From an uncultured Lachnospiraceae bacterium (lineage in GTDB: Bacteria; Bacillota; Clostridia; Lachnospirales; Lachnospiraceae), in NCBI GenBank assembly GCA_910585605.1, contig CAJUFL010000061.1, positions 1 through 21,447 on the forward strand: a stretch of 21,447 nt of DNA. Direction: 5' to 3'. Below the pieces are notes generated by a model, which saw only the letters and a program-made list of their open reading frames with translations, did no database searches and had not been told where the DNA came from. Shown piece by piece: positions 7,171 through 15,556 of the stretch (positions are counted from its first letter, which is position 1; every line of letters starts with the position of its first letter). Both the position numbers and the translations under genes were made by a program.

Positions 7171-8262
7171 ATGTCAAAAAAAAGAATACGTTATCCATTA
7201 TCGACATTAGGCATGCTACTGGGATTAGTGATTGCTTATTGTTCTTTTATGTTTGCAAGCCAGATGACATGGGAACTGTATTTACAAAACGAAGATTTCA
7301 AAAAAAGTACAACAGACCGTATGGGTATTGTGATTCAACTGTTTTATAGCACAAATAACATTCTTACAAATTTTTCAGACACAAAAGTGCTGACATATAT
7401 TTCCGGTATTTCACTTTTTGTTGATTCTTATGAAACAGAAAGTTCAGTACATATATTTCTAAATATTCCAACAGAATTCCCATTTAAATTTGTACAGGGT
7501 GGCTTGCCAGAGGATTTGACAAATACAAATGAGAGGGCTGTTGTGTTAGGTAAGAAGATGAAACCATATACTTACCAGAAAAACGGAAAGGATTACTTTA
7601 AAGTATGCGAAGAGGAATACATTGTAACCGGTTATATTGCAGCCGAAAAATCAAGCAGCCTAGACCGCAAAATATTTTTATTTTATAATCAGCTTGGACA
7701 GAATGCCAAAAGAGATATTGATTATTTTGCAAAAACAAACGGAATTTTTATTTCTATGCAAGATGATAAAGCAAACCTTGTGGATCTATATAAAGAAAAA
7801 GAAGAGATTTTGCATGACAAAGTCGATTTTATATCGTTTTCTAACGATATGTTAGATGATACATACGATTATGACATCGGAATGGTGGAATACAGAAAAT
7901 ATTCTTATCTGTTATATTTGTTTGCAATCACACTTATTATAATGATTATGGAATTGTGGATTGCACAGAGAAAGAAAGAATTTGCAATTCGAAGAGCCGT
8001 TGGATATACCCGAATACAAATTATACAAATGTTAGCAGCTGAACTGTCAAAGATGATCGCATATTCCGGTTTTCTGGTTCTCATTATACAAATCATAATC
8101 CAATGGAAATCAAGAACAGTTGGAAACGAAAACTTCATTTTGGTAAACTCCGTAATATACATTGTATTTACAATACTGACAACTGTACTGCTAATAATTT
8201 ATCCAATGTATAAGATTATGCAAGAAAATATCGCTACCTGTATTCATGATAAGGGGATATAG
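7171..8262 (+). CDS. FtsX/MacB-type ABC transporter permease (first subunit)
   Basis: A 363-residue membrane protein with the MacB/FtsX layout: one N-terminal helix (about 10-29), a large extracytoplasmic domain (30-240), then three C-terminal helices (about 244-264, 295-311, 324-344). After the second helix comes 'RKKEFAIRRAVGYTRIQI', the cytoplasmic coupling region typical of FtsX permeases (usually 'R..EIa..ralGa'), which touches the ATPase. Proteins of this type do not form a normal channel. They transmit force to extracytoplasmic partners or move peptides and lipoproteins. The start has GAGGAG 9 nt upstream, overlapping the stop of the preceding gene. The second permease follows after 1 nt and the ATPase after that, so the two unlike permeases and one ATPase probably form a single heteromeric transporter. 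The substrate is unknown. Confidence 0.88.
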   Translation: MSKKRIRYPLSTLGMLLGLVIAYCSFMFASQMTWELYLQNEDFKKSTTDRMGIVIQLFYSTNNILTNFSDTKVLTYISGISLFVDSYETESSVHIFLNIPTEFPFKFVQGGLPEDLTNTNERAVVLGKKMKPYTYQKNGKDYFKVCEEEYIVTGYIAAEKSSSLDRKIFLFYNQLGQNAKRDIDYFAKTNGIFISMQDDKANLVDLYKEKEEILHDKVDFISFSNDMLDDTYDYDIGMVEYRKYSYLLYLFAITLIIMIMELWIAQRKKEFAIRRAVGYTRIQIIQMLAAELSKMIAYSGFLVLIIQIIIQWKSRTVGNENFILVNSVIYIVFTILTTVLLIIYPMYKIMQENIATCIHDKGI

Positions 8263-8263
8263 A

Positions 8264-9451
8264 ATGAAACTACATTATTTGTTAAAAAGTACTCTAAATC
8301 AAATACAATGCAGAAAAGGTATATTCTTTTTATCGACACTCTTAATCTGCACCGCATTTTTAGTTATCGGATATCAATCCATTATTGTCGGAAGCGTATA
8401 TTACCAAAAAAATACGGTAAAAGATATTGTTGCAGAAAGAATAGAAAATGTATATTTTATCAATCTGCTTAAGTATAAACAGCCGACACCAGAAGACGCC
8501 AGCAATCTAATTCGTCTTATGCACGATTTAGCACAAATTAAGGGAATAAAAAAGGCTGGTCTCTATACAAACGAGGGTTTTCCAGATGGTATCGGATTAC
8601 CTAAAGACATTATGATTTCCGAAGATCTGATTTCCCTATGCAATTTGACAGATATAGACGGAAATCAGATTACATTTTCGAATAAGGGAAGCAAAAAATC
8701 CGTAGCTGTGGGGTATAACCTGAGAGACAAGTATCCCTTAGGATATGAGTTCCATGACGAGGCATATGGCTATGATTATATTGTAACACAAATCATGCAA
8801 CCAGGAAGCAGATGGCTTACACGATATGATTCTTTCAACGAATTATATATATCATTAGATACTGTTATAGCTGTAGAGGCTACTCCTTTTCTAAAAGCTG
8901 ATCCTTTTTTGACTGGTGGAATTGCATCTACTTTTTGTTATATCGTAGATCAGCAGGCGGACAGAGAACAGGTAGAACAAAATGTAAAGGATCTGGCATC
9001 TTCCTATGATATAAATATATATTCCTGTGTAAATATCCCTGAGCGACTAAAACTAAACCAAAAAGATTTATTTGAAGATTCTGCCATATTTTATCTGGCC
9101 TTCGGAATATTGGCTCTTGCAATCATTGCAGTAGTCGTATCCTCAATGATTAATATCTTTTTAAGAAAAAAAAGCATTGGAATATTATATGCAAACGGAT
9201 ATACAAAAAAGGATATGAAAAGCATTTTTATATTGGAAAATGTGATTAAAATAGTGATATCTTTCTTATTTGCATATGGATTCTGGACAATTAACGAAAA
9301 AAATATAAATTGTGCTGATATATCCATTATCCAAATGATGTTACCACAGCTTATAACCGGTACCGTTTTATTAATTGTAATAAGCAGCATATTTCCATTA
9401 TGGCAATTAAGACATTTATATCCGGCAACATTAATAGGAGGAAAAGAGTAG
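8264..9451 (+). CDS. FtsX/MacB-type ABC transporter permease (second subunit)
   Basis: A 395-residue permease with the same plan as its neighbour: one N-terminal helix (about 18-38), an extracytoplasmic domain, and three C-terminal helices (about 276-297, 326-342, 361-377). The coupling segment is 'RKKSIGILYANGYTKKDM' (about 301-318). The last residues, 'LYPATLIGGKE', match the usual FtsX-family end ('P...L'). I chose ATG 8264 because AAGGGG lies 7 nt before it and it begins 1 nt after the upstream stop; an in-frame ATG at 8246 lies inside the upstream gene. The extracytoplasmic domain differs clearly from that of the first permease, so the pair is heterodimeric rather than a recent duplication. 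Together the two (758 aa) could correspond to a split form of the larger membrane protein of lactococcin 972 loci; this is inference only. Confidence 0.88.
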   Translation: MKLHYLLKSTLNQIQCRKGIFFLSTLLICTAFLVIGYQSIIVGSVYYQKNTVKDIVAERIENVYFINLLKYKQPTPEDASNLIRLMHDLAQIKGIKKAGLYTNEGFPDGIGLPKDIMISEDLISLCNLTDIDGNQITFSNKGSKKSVAVGYNLRDKYPLGYEFHDEAYGYDYIVTQIMQPGSRWLTRYDSFNELYISLDTVIAVEATPFLKADPFLTGGIASTFCYIVDQQADREQVEQNVKDLASSYDINIYSCVNIPERLKLNQKDLFEDSAIFYLAFGILALAIIAVVVSSMINIFLRKKSIGILYANGYTKKDMKSIFILENVIKIVISFLFAYGFWTINEKNINCADISIIQMMLPQLITGTVLLIVISSIFPLWQLRHLYPATLIGGKE

Positions 9452-9455
9452 ATAT

Positions 9456-10163
9456 ATGATTCAGCTCAAGAATGTAACAAAAATATATACAGGAGATTTA
9501 TTCGAAACAGTTGCATTAGATGGTGTGTCTCTGACCATTCAGAAAGGAGATTTTTTAGCGATTATAGGAGAATCTGGTTCTGGAAAATCAACACTGCTAA
9601 ATATTTTGGGAGGCATGGATGTATTAACGGAAGGGGAATACTACCTTGATGATATAGCCGTACACAAATATAGCCCCAAAAAACTGGATCAAATAAGAAA
9701 AAATTATGTAAGCTTCATATTTCAACATTTTGCATTAATGGATGAATATAATGTTTTCGAAAATATAGAGTCTCCATTATTAGCACGAAATATCAGAAAA
9801 AGTGAACGGAAAAGAAAAATACAAAAAGTGGCATCAGAGTTAGGAATAGAAGAATTGCTGGACAAATACCCGTCTCAAATATCAGGCGGTCAAAAACAAA
9901 GAGTTGCATTCGCACGAGCATTTGTAACGGATTGTCCAATCATTTTAGCAGATGAACCTACAGGTGCTTTGGATAAAAAAAATTCAATAATAGTAATGTC
10001 TCTATTAAAAAAATTAAACAATGAAGGAAAAACTGTCATTTTGATTACGCACGACATGAGCATAGCAAAATTTGCAAATACTATAGTAGAATTATCGGAT
10101 GGGAAAATAGTCTCAATTAATAATTTGCAAAATGCACAGCCTATAGAACAGGTAGTCATATGA
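9456..10163 (+). CDS. ABC transporter ATP-binding protein, LolD/MacB type
   Basis: A 235-residue cytoplasmic ATPase that powers the two FtsX-type permeases. All motifs are intact: Walker A GESGSGKST (38-46), Q-loop Q90, signature ISGGQ (142-146) followed by KQRVAFARA, Walker B IILADE (162-167) with EPTGALD, and H-loop H199 in 'LITHD'. The length and the 'NILGGMD' and 'GALD' wording are typical of the LolD/MacB/SalX group that works with FtsX permeases. The ATG is 4 nt after the upstream stop; AGGAGG lies about 15 nt away inside the permease's last codons, so translational coupling is likely. The gene converges with the HD-GYP gene, and a 29-nt inverted repeat lies across the two 3' ends. AT-rich codon use matches the rest of the cassette and differs from the housekeeping genes to the right. 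Confidence 0.95.
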   Translation: MIQLKNVTKIYTGDLFETVALDGVSLTIQKGDFLAIIGESGSGKSTLLNILGGMDVLTEGEYYLDDIAVHKYSPKKLDQIRKNYVSFIFQHFALMDEYNVFENIESPLLARNIRKSERKRKIQKVASELGIEELLDKYPSQISGGQKQRVAFARAFVTDCPIILADEPTGALDKKNSIIVMSLLKKLNNEGKTVILITHDMSIAKFANTIVELSDGKIVSINNLQNAQPIEQVVI

Positions 10164-10174
10164 CCCACCTGTTC
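10146..10174. terminator. inverted repeat between convergent genes
   Basis: GAACAGGT (10146-10153) pairs with ACCTGTTC (10167-10174), and an inner GTCATATGAC palindrome extends the fold. It overlaps the last codons of the ATPase gene and touches the stop of the HD-GYP gene. No T run follows on either strand, so it is only a possible bidirectional terminator. Confidence 0.4.
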
Positions 10175-10791
10175 TAATAGGTTAATTTATCCTCCACTCC
10201 AACCCGCAACCCTTTCTGTTCAATCTCTTCATGAATTATGCTTTGAAACGGCAAAAAAACCTTCATATCAAAATGCCGCACTTCCTCAATCAAAAGCTCC
10301 ACGGCGGTCTGGCTGTCAAATGCCTTCCGATACGGGCGGTCCGATGTAAGTGCCACAAAAACATCACATACCCGCAGTATTCTTGCACCTAACGGAATTT
10401 CCTCCCCTATCATATTGTCGGGATAACCGGTTCCGTCATAATTTTCATGATGATGCAATATCATTTCACAAACCCTGTCCGGGTAACCCTCATTTTTCAC
10501 AACCTCATACCCCAGCCCAGGATGCATTCTGACATACCGCATTTTTTCCACGTTCAGGGTTTCATCATCCCCACCGTATAGATATGTACTTGCCCGGAGC
10601 TTCCCGATATCATGCAGCATTCCTGCCACCTCTATGTCATGGCAAAAAGACGGCTCCAGCTTCAGTTCCTTTGCCAGCATCCCCGCCAGTCTGCTGACTT
10701 CAATCCCATGGGCAATCTCCGTTTTCAAATCTTCCGTCAGATAATTTGACATTTCATCAACTTCTATATCATCTCTGTCTACCTCTATCAT
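10174..10791 (-). CDS. HD-GYP domain phosphohydrolase
   Basis: A 205-residue protein made almost wholly of an HD-GYP domain, the family that breaks down cyclic di-GMP or related dinucleotides with a metal centre. The HD pair is H60-D61 in 'GMLHDIGK', followed by 'HHHENYDGTGYP' (113-124), which holds the second metal-binding histidines and the GYP signature, and by 'ARILRVCDVFVAL'. No receiver, GAF or membrane domain is present, so it is a stand-alone soluble enzyme. The activity is inferred from the family, and some members are inactive or use other dinucleotides. I chose ATG 10791 because AAGGGGAA lies just upstream; the earlier GTG at 10824 has no ribosome binding site. The site lies in the loop of a small hairpin (10792-10815, arms ACAAAC/GTTTGT). 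It follows hemZ by 75 nt on the same strand and may share its transcript. Confidence 0.88.
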   Translation of the reverse strand: MIEVDRDDIEVDEMSNYLTEDLKTEIAHGIEVSRLAGMLAKELKLEPSFCHDIEVAGMLHDIGKLRASTYLYGGDDETLNVEKMRYVRMHPGLGYEVVKNEGYPDRVCEMILHHHENYDGTGYPDNMIGEEIPLGARILRVCDVFVALTSDRPYRKAFDSQTAVELLIEEVRHFDMKVFLPFQSIIHEEIEQKGLRVGVEDKLTY

Positions 10792-10866
10792 ACAAACTTC
10801 CCCTTTCTCGTTTGTAACCAGCACAACAGGTATTAAACCGTACTAATGTAACACGATGCAGCCCCT

Positions 10867-12333
10867 TTACATCTTCTGCATAAACATCTTCTTTTTCCGC
10901 TCTATCATTTCATCAATGCGCTTGATATATTCATCCACATTTTTAACATTCTCGACCCTTTCGATTCGGTTTTCCATGCGAAACACGAACTTTGAAGAAG
11001 CACCCGCCCCCATAGCCAGAATATCCAGCTTTTCCTCCATGATCAAAATATTATAGATACATTCCTTCCCCTTTGCCGCATAGCCAATATTCTCAAGCTT
11101 TCCCGGAATATTTTTCTGACGATACAGATAATAGGGAAAAAGGGAAAGCTCTCTCGCACACTGGTCCACCGCTAAAAGCATCTCATTAGTACTTCCCTTG
11201 ATCAGCCCCTGATACCTCTCCATCTCCATATTCAGATTGGCGGCACGTTTAATCGCCAAGGAATGCACCGTCAGGCTGTCAGGGGCAAGTTTTTTAATCT
11301 CCGACAGGGTATGTCTGACATTTTCTATATCTTCACCAGGAAGCCCCACGATCATATCCATATTGATATTCGTAAAACCAGCCTGTCTTGCCAGCCCAAA
11401 TGCTTCTTTCGTCTGTTCTACCGTATGGGCACGGCCAATCAGATCCAGGGTATCATCCCACATCGTCTGAGGGTTAATACTGATTCGTTCCACTCCCATT
11501 TCCTTTAAAACCTTCAGCTTATCCATTGTAATGCTGTCCGGTCTGCCGCATTCCACACAAAATTCCCGCACATACTGCATGGAAAAGGTGCCCTTAAGTT
11601 TTGTAATAAGTGCCGATAACTGCCCGGCAGATAATGCACTGGGTGTTCCCCCACCGATGTATATAGCGACTAATCTCTTATTCCGATAGGCTTCTGATTC
11701 CGCCGCAAACTCCATTTCCTGATAGAGTGCCTGTAGATAATCTTCAACCTTATCCTGATAAACCGCTATCGGATAAGAAGTAAAGGAACAGTACAGGCAT
11801 CTGGTAGGGCAAAATGGGATTCCAATATAGATACAGTACTCCTCATCATAATGAAACTCCCGAAACAACTCCTGCTCCCTCTTTGCCACCTCAATACAAA
11901 TGTCTGCTTTTTGCGGAATTGTCAGATAGGTATCCGTATATACTTTATGTATTGCCTCTTCCGTCTCTCCATGTTCCAACATTTCTGTCGCAATTTTTGT
12001 AGGACGGACTCCGGTCAGGCTTCCCCATGGCAGTGTCTTTCCAGTATATTCGGAAAGCATCCGGTAAAGCACTGCTTTAAGCGGATTCTTGGCAGCCTTT
12101 TTATCCATAAAATCCACTTTTATCGTCTCACTCTTATTATATCCCGTTTCATCCTCTAATGTAAAGGTAACCCGTCTGCCATTATTTTCTTTTTCGTCTA
12201 CAGAATATCCCACCGATAAAGACAGCCTGGTATCCTCTTTAACCGATAAAATTTTCTCGTTATCAAAAAAAGCCTGTAACATGGCTCTTATATCATTATT
12301 ATAAATCTCAGCATTCTGCTCTAAATAAATCAT
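10867..12333 (-). CDS. hemZ: HemZ-type radical SAM protein (coproporphyrinogen III oxidase-like)
   Basis: A 488-residue radical SAM enzyme, the usual length for HemZ of Clostridia. The [4Fe-4S] motif is CPTRCLYC (C175, C179, C182), with the conserved 'YIGGGTPSAL' glycine motif after it and the HemN-like 'GLPGEDIENV' further on. About 165 residues precede the radical SAM core and include 'LTGVRPTKI', a conserved patch of this family. The name implies oxygen-independent coproporphyrinogen oxidation in heme synthesis, but many HemZ/HemN-like proteins lack that activity, and no other heme gene is in this window, so the true reaction is uncertain. I chose ATG 12333 because AGAAGGA lies about 8 nt upstream; earlier in-frame starts fall inside the preceding gene. 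It begins 13 nt after the hydrolase stop, so the two are co-transcribed. Confidence 0.92.
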   Translation of the reverse strand: MIYLEQNAEIYNNDIRAMLQAFFDNEKILSVKEDTRLSLSVGYSVDEKENNGRRVTFTLEDETGYNKSETIKVDFMDKKAAKNPLKAVLYRMLSEYTGKTLPWGSLTGVRPTKIATEMLEHGETEEAIHKVYTDTYLTIPQKADICIEVAKREQELFREFHYDEEYCIYIGIPFCPTRCLYCSFTSYPIAVYQDKVEDYLQALYQEMEFAAESEAYRNKRLVAIYIGGGTPSALSAGQLSALITKLKGTFSMQYVREFCVECGRPDSITMDKLKVLKEMGVERISINPQTMWDDTLDLIGRAHTVEQTKEAFGLARQAGFTNINMDMIVGLPGEDIENVRHTLSEIKKLAPDSLTVHSLAIKRAANLNMEMERYQGLIKGSTNEMLLAVDQCARELSLFPYYLYRQKNIPGKLENIGYAAKGKECIYNILIMEEKLDILAMGAGASSKFVFRMENRIERVENVKNVDEYIKRIDEMIERKKKMFMQKM

Positions 12334-12346
12334 TTCCGCTTTCCTT

Positions 12347-12988
12347 CTAGTGGATTCCGCAAACCATGTTATTCTCTTTTTCCCATGCAATCGTAGTGCT
12401 GTCCATATGCCCCGGAAAAACCTTTGTCTCATCCGGAAGCATAAATAATTTTTCATGGATGGAATTCATCAGCACCGCCCCGTTTCCTGTAGGGAAATCC
12501 GTTCTTCCCACACTTTCACAAAACAGGGTGTCCCCTGCAATCACGGACTGTAATTCTTCATTATAATAACACATTCCCCCTGCTGTATGTCCCGGTGTCA
12601 GAATGCAGGTAAGAGTAGTCCCAATAATTTCTACTTTCTCTCCGTCTCTTAACACCTGATCAGCCTGCAAAGTCATTGGTCTGCCAAACATGGCAGACAG
12701 ATTTACCTCTAATCTTCCGAGAACCTGTTCATTTTCCTCCTTCGATGCATATACCGGTACACCATAGGTATCTTTTAACTCTTTTACTGCACCGATATGG
12801 TCATAATGCCCATGTGTCAGGAAAATCGCCTGAAGCCGGAACGAAGGATCATCAAAAATCTCCTTCAGCACTTCCGCTTCTGCTGCCGGATCAAATACGA
12901 TACACTCCTTTGTATCATGATTCACCATGATATAACAATTCGTTCCCATATCACCTACTGTTTTACGAAATATCTCCAAATCTGCCAT
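12347..12988 (-). CDS. metallo-beta-lactamase fold hydrolase, glyoxalase II-like
   Basis: A 213-residue cytoplasmic hydrolase. The metal-binding signature THGHYDHIG (H59, H61, D63, H64) is intact, and later ligands sit in 'TPGHTAGG', 'AGDTLF' and 'FPGHMDSTT'. The small size and these motifs match the GloB/YcbL-type hydroxyacylglutathione hydrolase family, which cleaves thioesters, but clostridia mostly lack glutathione, so the natural substrate is unknown. The start is ATG 12988, with GAGAGGG about 6 nt upstream. An in-frame ATG at 13021 would add 11 residues and overlaps the ribosome binding site region. The gene follows rel after 43 nt and precedes hemZ by 13 nt. In many Firmicutes a dtd gene sits at this place next to rel; none is seen here. 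Confidence 0.9.
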   Translation of the reverse strand: MADLEIFRKTVGDMGTNCYIMVNHDTKECIVFDPAAEAEVLKEIFDDPSFRLQAIFLTHGHYDHIGAVKELKDTYGVPVYASKEENEQVLGRLEVNLSAMFGRPMTLQADQVLRDGEKVEIIGTTLTCILTPGHTAGGMCYYNEELQSVIAGDTLFCESVGRTDFPTGNGAVLMNSIHEKLFMLPDETKVFPGHMDSTTIAWEKENNMVCGIH

Positions 12989-13031
12989 ATAATCCCTCTC
13001 TCCTGCTGCCAGTCGCCGCATGTTTGACTAT

Positions 13032-15296
13032 CTACCCTATGCTTCTCTCCACGTCCAATACACCGGGTATCATCTGAAGCTTTGCAATCACATGCTTTAA
13101 CTGCTTTACCGTCTTAATGTCAAATGCCACTGTAATAGTCGCACGCTCCTTTTTATTGCTTTTACTGTTTATCGCTGTCACATTAATATTTTCTTCCGTA
13201 AACACCTTCGAAATATCAAACAGCATTCCGGTACGGTCTGCCGTGAAAATACGAATCTCGGAAGAATATATAGATGAATCATTCTCCTGTGCACCTGCCT
13301 GCCACTCTGCATCAATCAGTCTGGTACGGTCGTTGTCACCCATTCCCACTATATTCACACAATCCGTACGGTGAATAGAGATTCCTCTTCCTCTTGTTAC
13401 ATATCCGATGATTTCATCTCCCGGCACAGGAGAACAGCATCTTGAAAAATGAACTGCTACATCATCAATTCCTCTAACCTTAATTCCTCCCCGGAATTTG
13501 CTTGTCCGGTGAAAATCTGCACTGTGGTTAATCTGTTCGATCAATGCATCCTCTGTCAGGTTTTCTTTTTCTTCTTTGTTATGAAGCTCGATCAGTTTAT
13601 TCATAACCTGACCTTCTTTTAGTGCCCCATGACCAATTGCCGCCAACACAGAGTCCCAATCTTTAAAATTATATTTTTCCATTACGGCTTTTAGCATCTC
13701 CGGCTTGGAATACATTGCATAATTATATCCCTTTGCCTTACAATACTGCTGTAATAATTCTTTTCCTTTGCCGATATTTTCTTCTTTAAATTCCTGTTTA
13801 AACCATTGGTTAATCTTATTTCTCGCCTGTGCGGATTTTACAATGGACAGCCAGTCACGACTCGGTCCCTTGGAATTTTGTGAGGTTATAATCTCTACCC
13901 TGTCGCCGTTTTGCAGCGTATATGTTACCGGAACCTGTCTTCCGTTCACTCTGGCACCTACCATTTTGTTACCCACCGCAGAATGGATACTATAGGCAAA
14001 ATCAATAGGTATGGAACCTGCCGGAAGATTCTTGACATCACCATTCGGAGTAAAGCAGTAAACCTGCTCTGCAAATAAATCCAAATCCGTCTTAACTGCA
14101 TTCATAAATTCCTTATTATCCTTAGTATCCCTCTGCCATTCCAGAATCTGTCTTAACCAGCTAAGCTTCTCCTCCTCCTTATCCTGGGAAGACCCGCTTA
14201 GATTCTCCTTATATTTCCAATGGGCAGCAATACCATATTCCGCAGTCTTATGCATATCATAAGTACGGATCTGTATCTCAAAAGGCTGTCCGTTCTTACT
14301 GATCAGCGTGGTATGAAGAGACTGGTACATATTAGACTTTGGCATTGCAATATAGTCTTTGAACCGTCCCGGAATTGGTGTATATTCCTCGTGAATAATA
14401 CCCAGTGCCGCATAACAGTCCCTTACACTATCTACAATAATCCGAACCGCAAAGATATCATAAATCTGATCCAGTGTTTTATTCTGGTTCACCATCTTTT
14501 TATAAATACTGAAAAAGTGCTTTACACGGCCACTGATGTCTGCCTGAATATCGGCTTCATCAATGCATTCCTTTACATCGTGGACAATATCCTGAATAAA
14601 AGCTTCTCTTTCCTCTAATCTTTCATCAATCTCTGTCTTTAATTCCCTGAATTTTTCCGGCTCCAGATATTGCAGGGATAAATCATCCAGTTCCACTTTA
14701 ATCTTACTGATACCAAGACGGTGTGCAATAGGAGAATAAATATCCATGGTTTCCCTTGCTTTTTCAATCTGCTTCGCTGGAGACTGATATTGCAGGGTCC
14801 TCAGATTATGCAGACGGTCTGCCAGCTTAATCAGAATCACACGGATATCTTTTGCCATTGCAAGAAACATCTTTCTTAAATTTTCTGCCTGTAATTCCAT
14901 TTTATCCTGGGAAAAATTGAGCTGGGTAAGTTTGGTTACACCATCTACCAAAAGCAGTATTTCTGATGAGAACTCTTTTTCTATCTCTTCGTCGGTCATA
15001 ACGGTATCTTCGATCACATCATGCAGTATCCCGGCTACGATCGTCTCCTTATCCAGTTCCAGCTCTGCCAGAATGATTGCAACACACAATGGGTGCATGA
15101 TATATGGCTCACCAGATTTGCGCAGCTGTCCCTCATGCGCTTTGTCAGCAATCTCATATGCTTTTTCAATCATGGTGATATCAGTATTGGGATGGTACTC
15201 TAACACTTTTTCAATTAAAGTCTCATACAACTCCTGTGGCGGTGTATAATCCTTCGGTGTACTAAGCTCCCTATCCATATTTATAATTCCTGCCAT
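13032..15296 (-). CDS. rel: bifunctional (p)ppGpp synthetase/hydrolase (Rel)
   Basis: The stringent-response enzyme: it makes (p)ppGpp from ATP and GDP or GTP on starved ribosomes and degrades it otherwise. The 754-residue length is usual for long RSH proteins. Domain order: hydrolase HD domain with H68 and HD pair H92-D93 in 'GILHDVIED'; synthetase domain with 'RFKDYIAMPKSNMYQSLHT', where the RXKD form marks bifunctional rather than RelA-type enzymes; TGS domain ('DLFAEQVYCFTPNGDVKNL' region); helical region; Cys-containing zinc-finger-like segment 'VHFSRCCSPVPGD'; and a C-terminal ACT domain ('RTGMLFDISKVFTEENIN'). AAGAAGG precedes ATG 15296 by about 7 nt. It has its own promoter (15501-15529 region) and a long leader that can fold, so transcription may be regulated apart from recJ. 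The hydrolase gene follows 43 nt downstream. Confidence 0.96.
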   Translation of the reverse strand: MAGIINMDRELSTPKDYTPPQELYETLIEKVLEYHPNTDITMIEKAYEIADKAHEGQLRKSGEPYIMHPLCVAIILAELELDKETIVAGILHDVIEDTVMTDEEIEKEFSSEILLLVDGVTKLTQLNFSQDKMELQAENLRKMFLAMAKDIRVILIKLADRLHNLRTLQYQSPAKQIEKARETMDIYSPIAHRLGISKIKVELDDLSLQYLEPEKFRELKTEIDERLEEREAFIQDIVHDVKECIDEADIQADISGRVKHFFSIYKKMVNQNKTLDQIYDIFAVRIIVDSVRDCYAALGIIHEEYTPIPGRFKDYIAMPKSNMYQSLHTTLISKNGQPFEIQIRTYDMHKTAEYGIAAHWKYKENLSGSSQDKEEEKLSWLRQILEWQRDTKDNKEFMNAVKTDLDLFAEQVYCFTPNGDVKNLPAGSIPIDFAYSIHSAVGNKMVGARVNGRQVPVTYTLQNGDRVEIITSQNSKGPSRDWLSIVKSAQARNKINQWFKQEFKEENIGKGKELLQQYCKAKGYNYAMYSKPEMLKAVMEKYNFKDWDSVLAAIGHGALKEGQVMNKLIELHNKEEKENLTEDALIEQINHSADFHRTSKFRGGIKVRGIDDVAVHFSRCCSPVPGDEIIGYVTRGRGISIHRTDCVNIVGMGDNDRTRLIDAEWQAGAQENDSSIYSSEIRIFTADRTGMLFDISKVFTEENINVTAINSKSNKKERATITVAFDIKTVKQLKHVIAKLQMIPGVLDVERSIG

Positions 15297-15316
15297 ATAG
15301 TCACCTTCTTTTCTTT

Positions 15317-15481
15317 ATTCCCGCAGGCAATGAGCCAGACAACCCTGCCGGATATTTGGCGAATGCTGCAAAGGTCAAATTCCACCTTTGCTTGCTGCGG
15401 GAAATGTTGACTCCTGCAAACAACGTCTCATGCACCATGTCTTACTCAGACATTCAGCCGCTGCGGGTAATTCACTTATCT
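15317..15481 (-). ncRNA. structured leader RNA of rel, or a 6S-like RNA candidate
   Basis: About 165 nt that are GC-richer than their surroundings and can fold. Ends pair: ATTACCCGCAG (15471-15481) with CTGCGGGAAT (15317-15326). A second copy, ATTTCCCGCAG (15395-15405), can pair with the same 3' strand, so two exclusive folds are possible. Local hairpins: ATGTCT/AGACAT with a 5-nt loop (15437-15453) and GCAAAGGT/ACCTTTGC (15368-15391). The promoter at 15501-15506 would start a transcript of this size. The closing stem, the length near 190 nt and the 3' 'GCCTGCGG' recall 6S RNA, which in Bacillus subtilis I recall being encoded near this gene cluster. The other reading is a regulatory leader of rel. 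No T run ends it before rel. Identity is uncertain. Confidence 0.45.
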
Positions 15482-15500
15482 CTCGTCTCTAATAATGTAT

Positions 15501-15529
15501 AGTATAGCCTATATTATCACAGAAGTAAC
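15501..15529 (-). promoter_or_regulatory. promoter upstream of rel and its leader
   Basis: A good -10 hexamer TATACT at 15501-15506 on the minus strand. The -35 is weak: GTTACT at 17 bp or TTACTT at 16 bp. Transcription would start near 15494, about 198 nt before the rel ATG. Confidence 0.5.
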
Positions 15530-15556
15530 TCTTAAATTTACACTATTTATAAATTT

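Noticed and set aside
14220..14618. Plus-strand open frame of 132 codons opposite rel
   Set aside because: It lies wholly antisense to a clear enzyme domain, has no ribosome binding site and no family-like motif; it is a shadow of rel.
15368..15391. GGTGG inside the rel leader as a T-box antiterminator
   Set aside because: The downstream bases do not match the conserved T-box core, no specifier stem is evident and no terminator follows, so a T-box is not supported.
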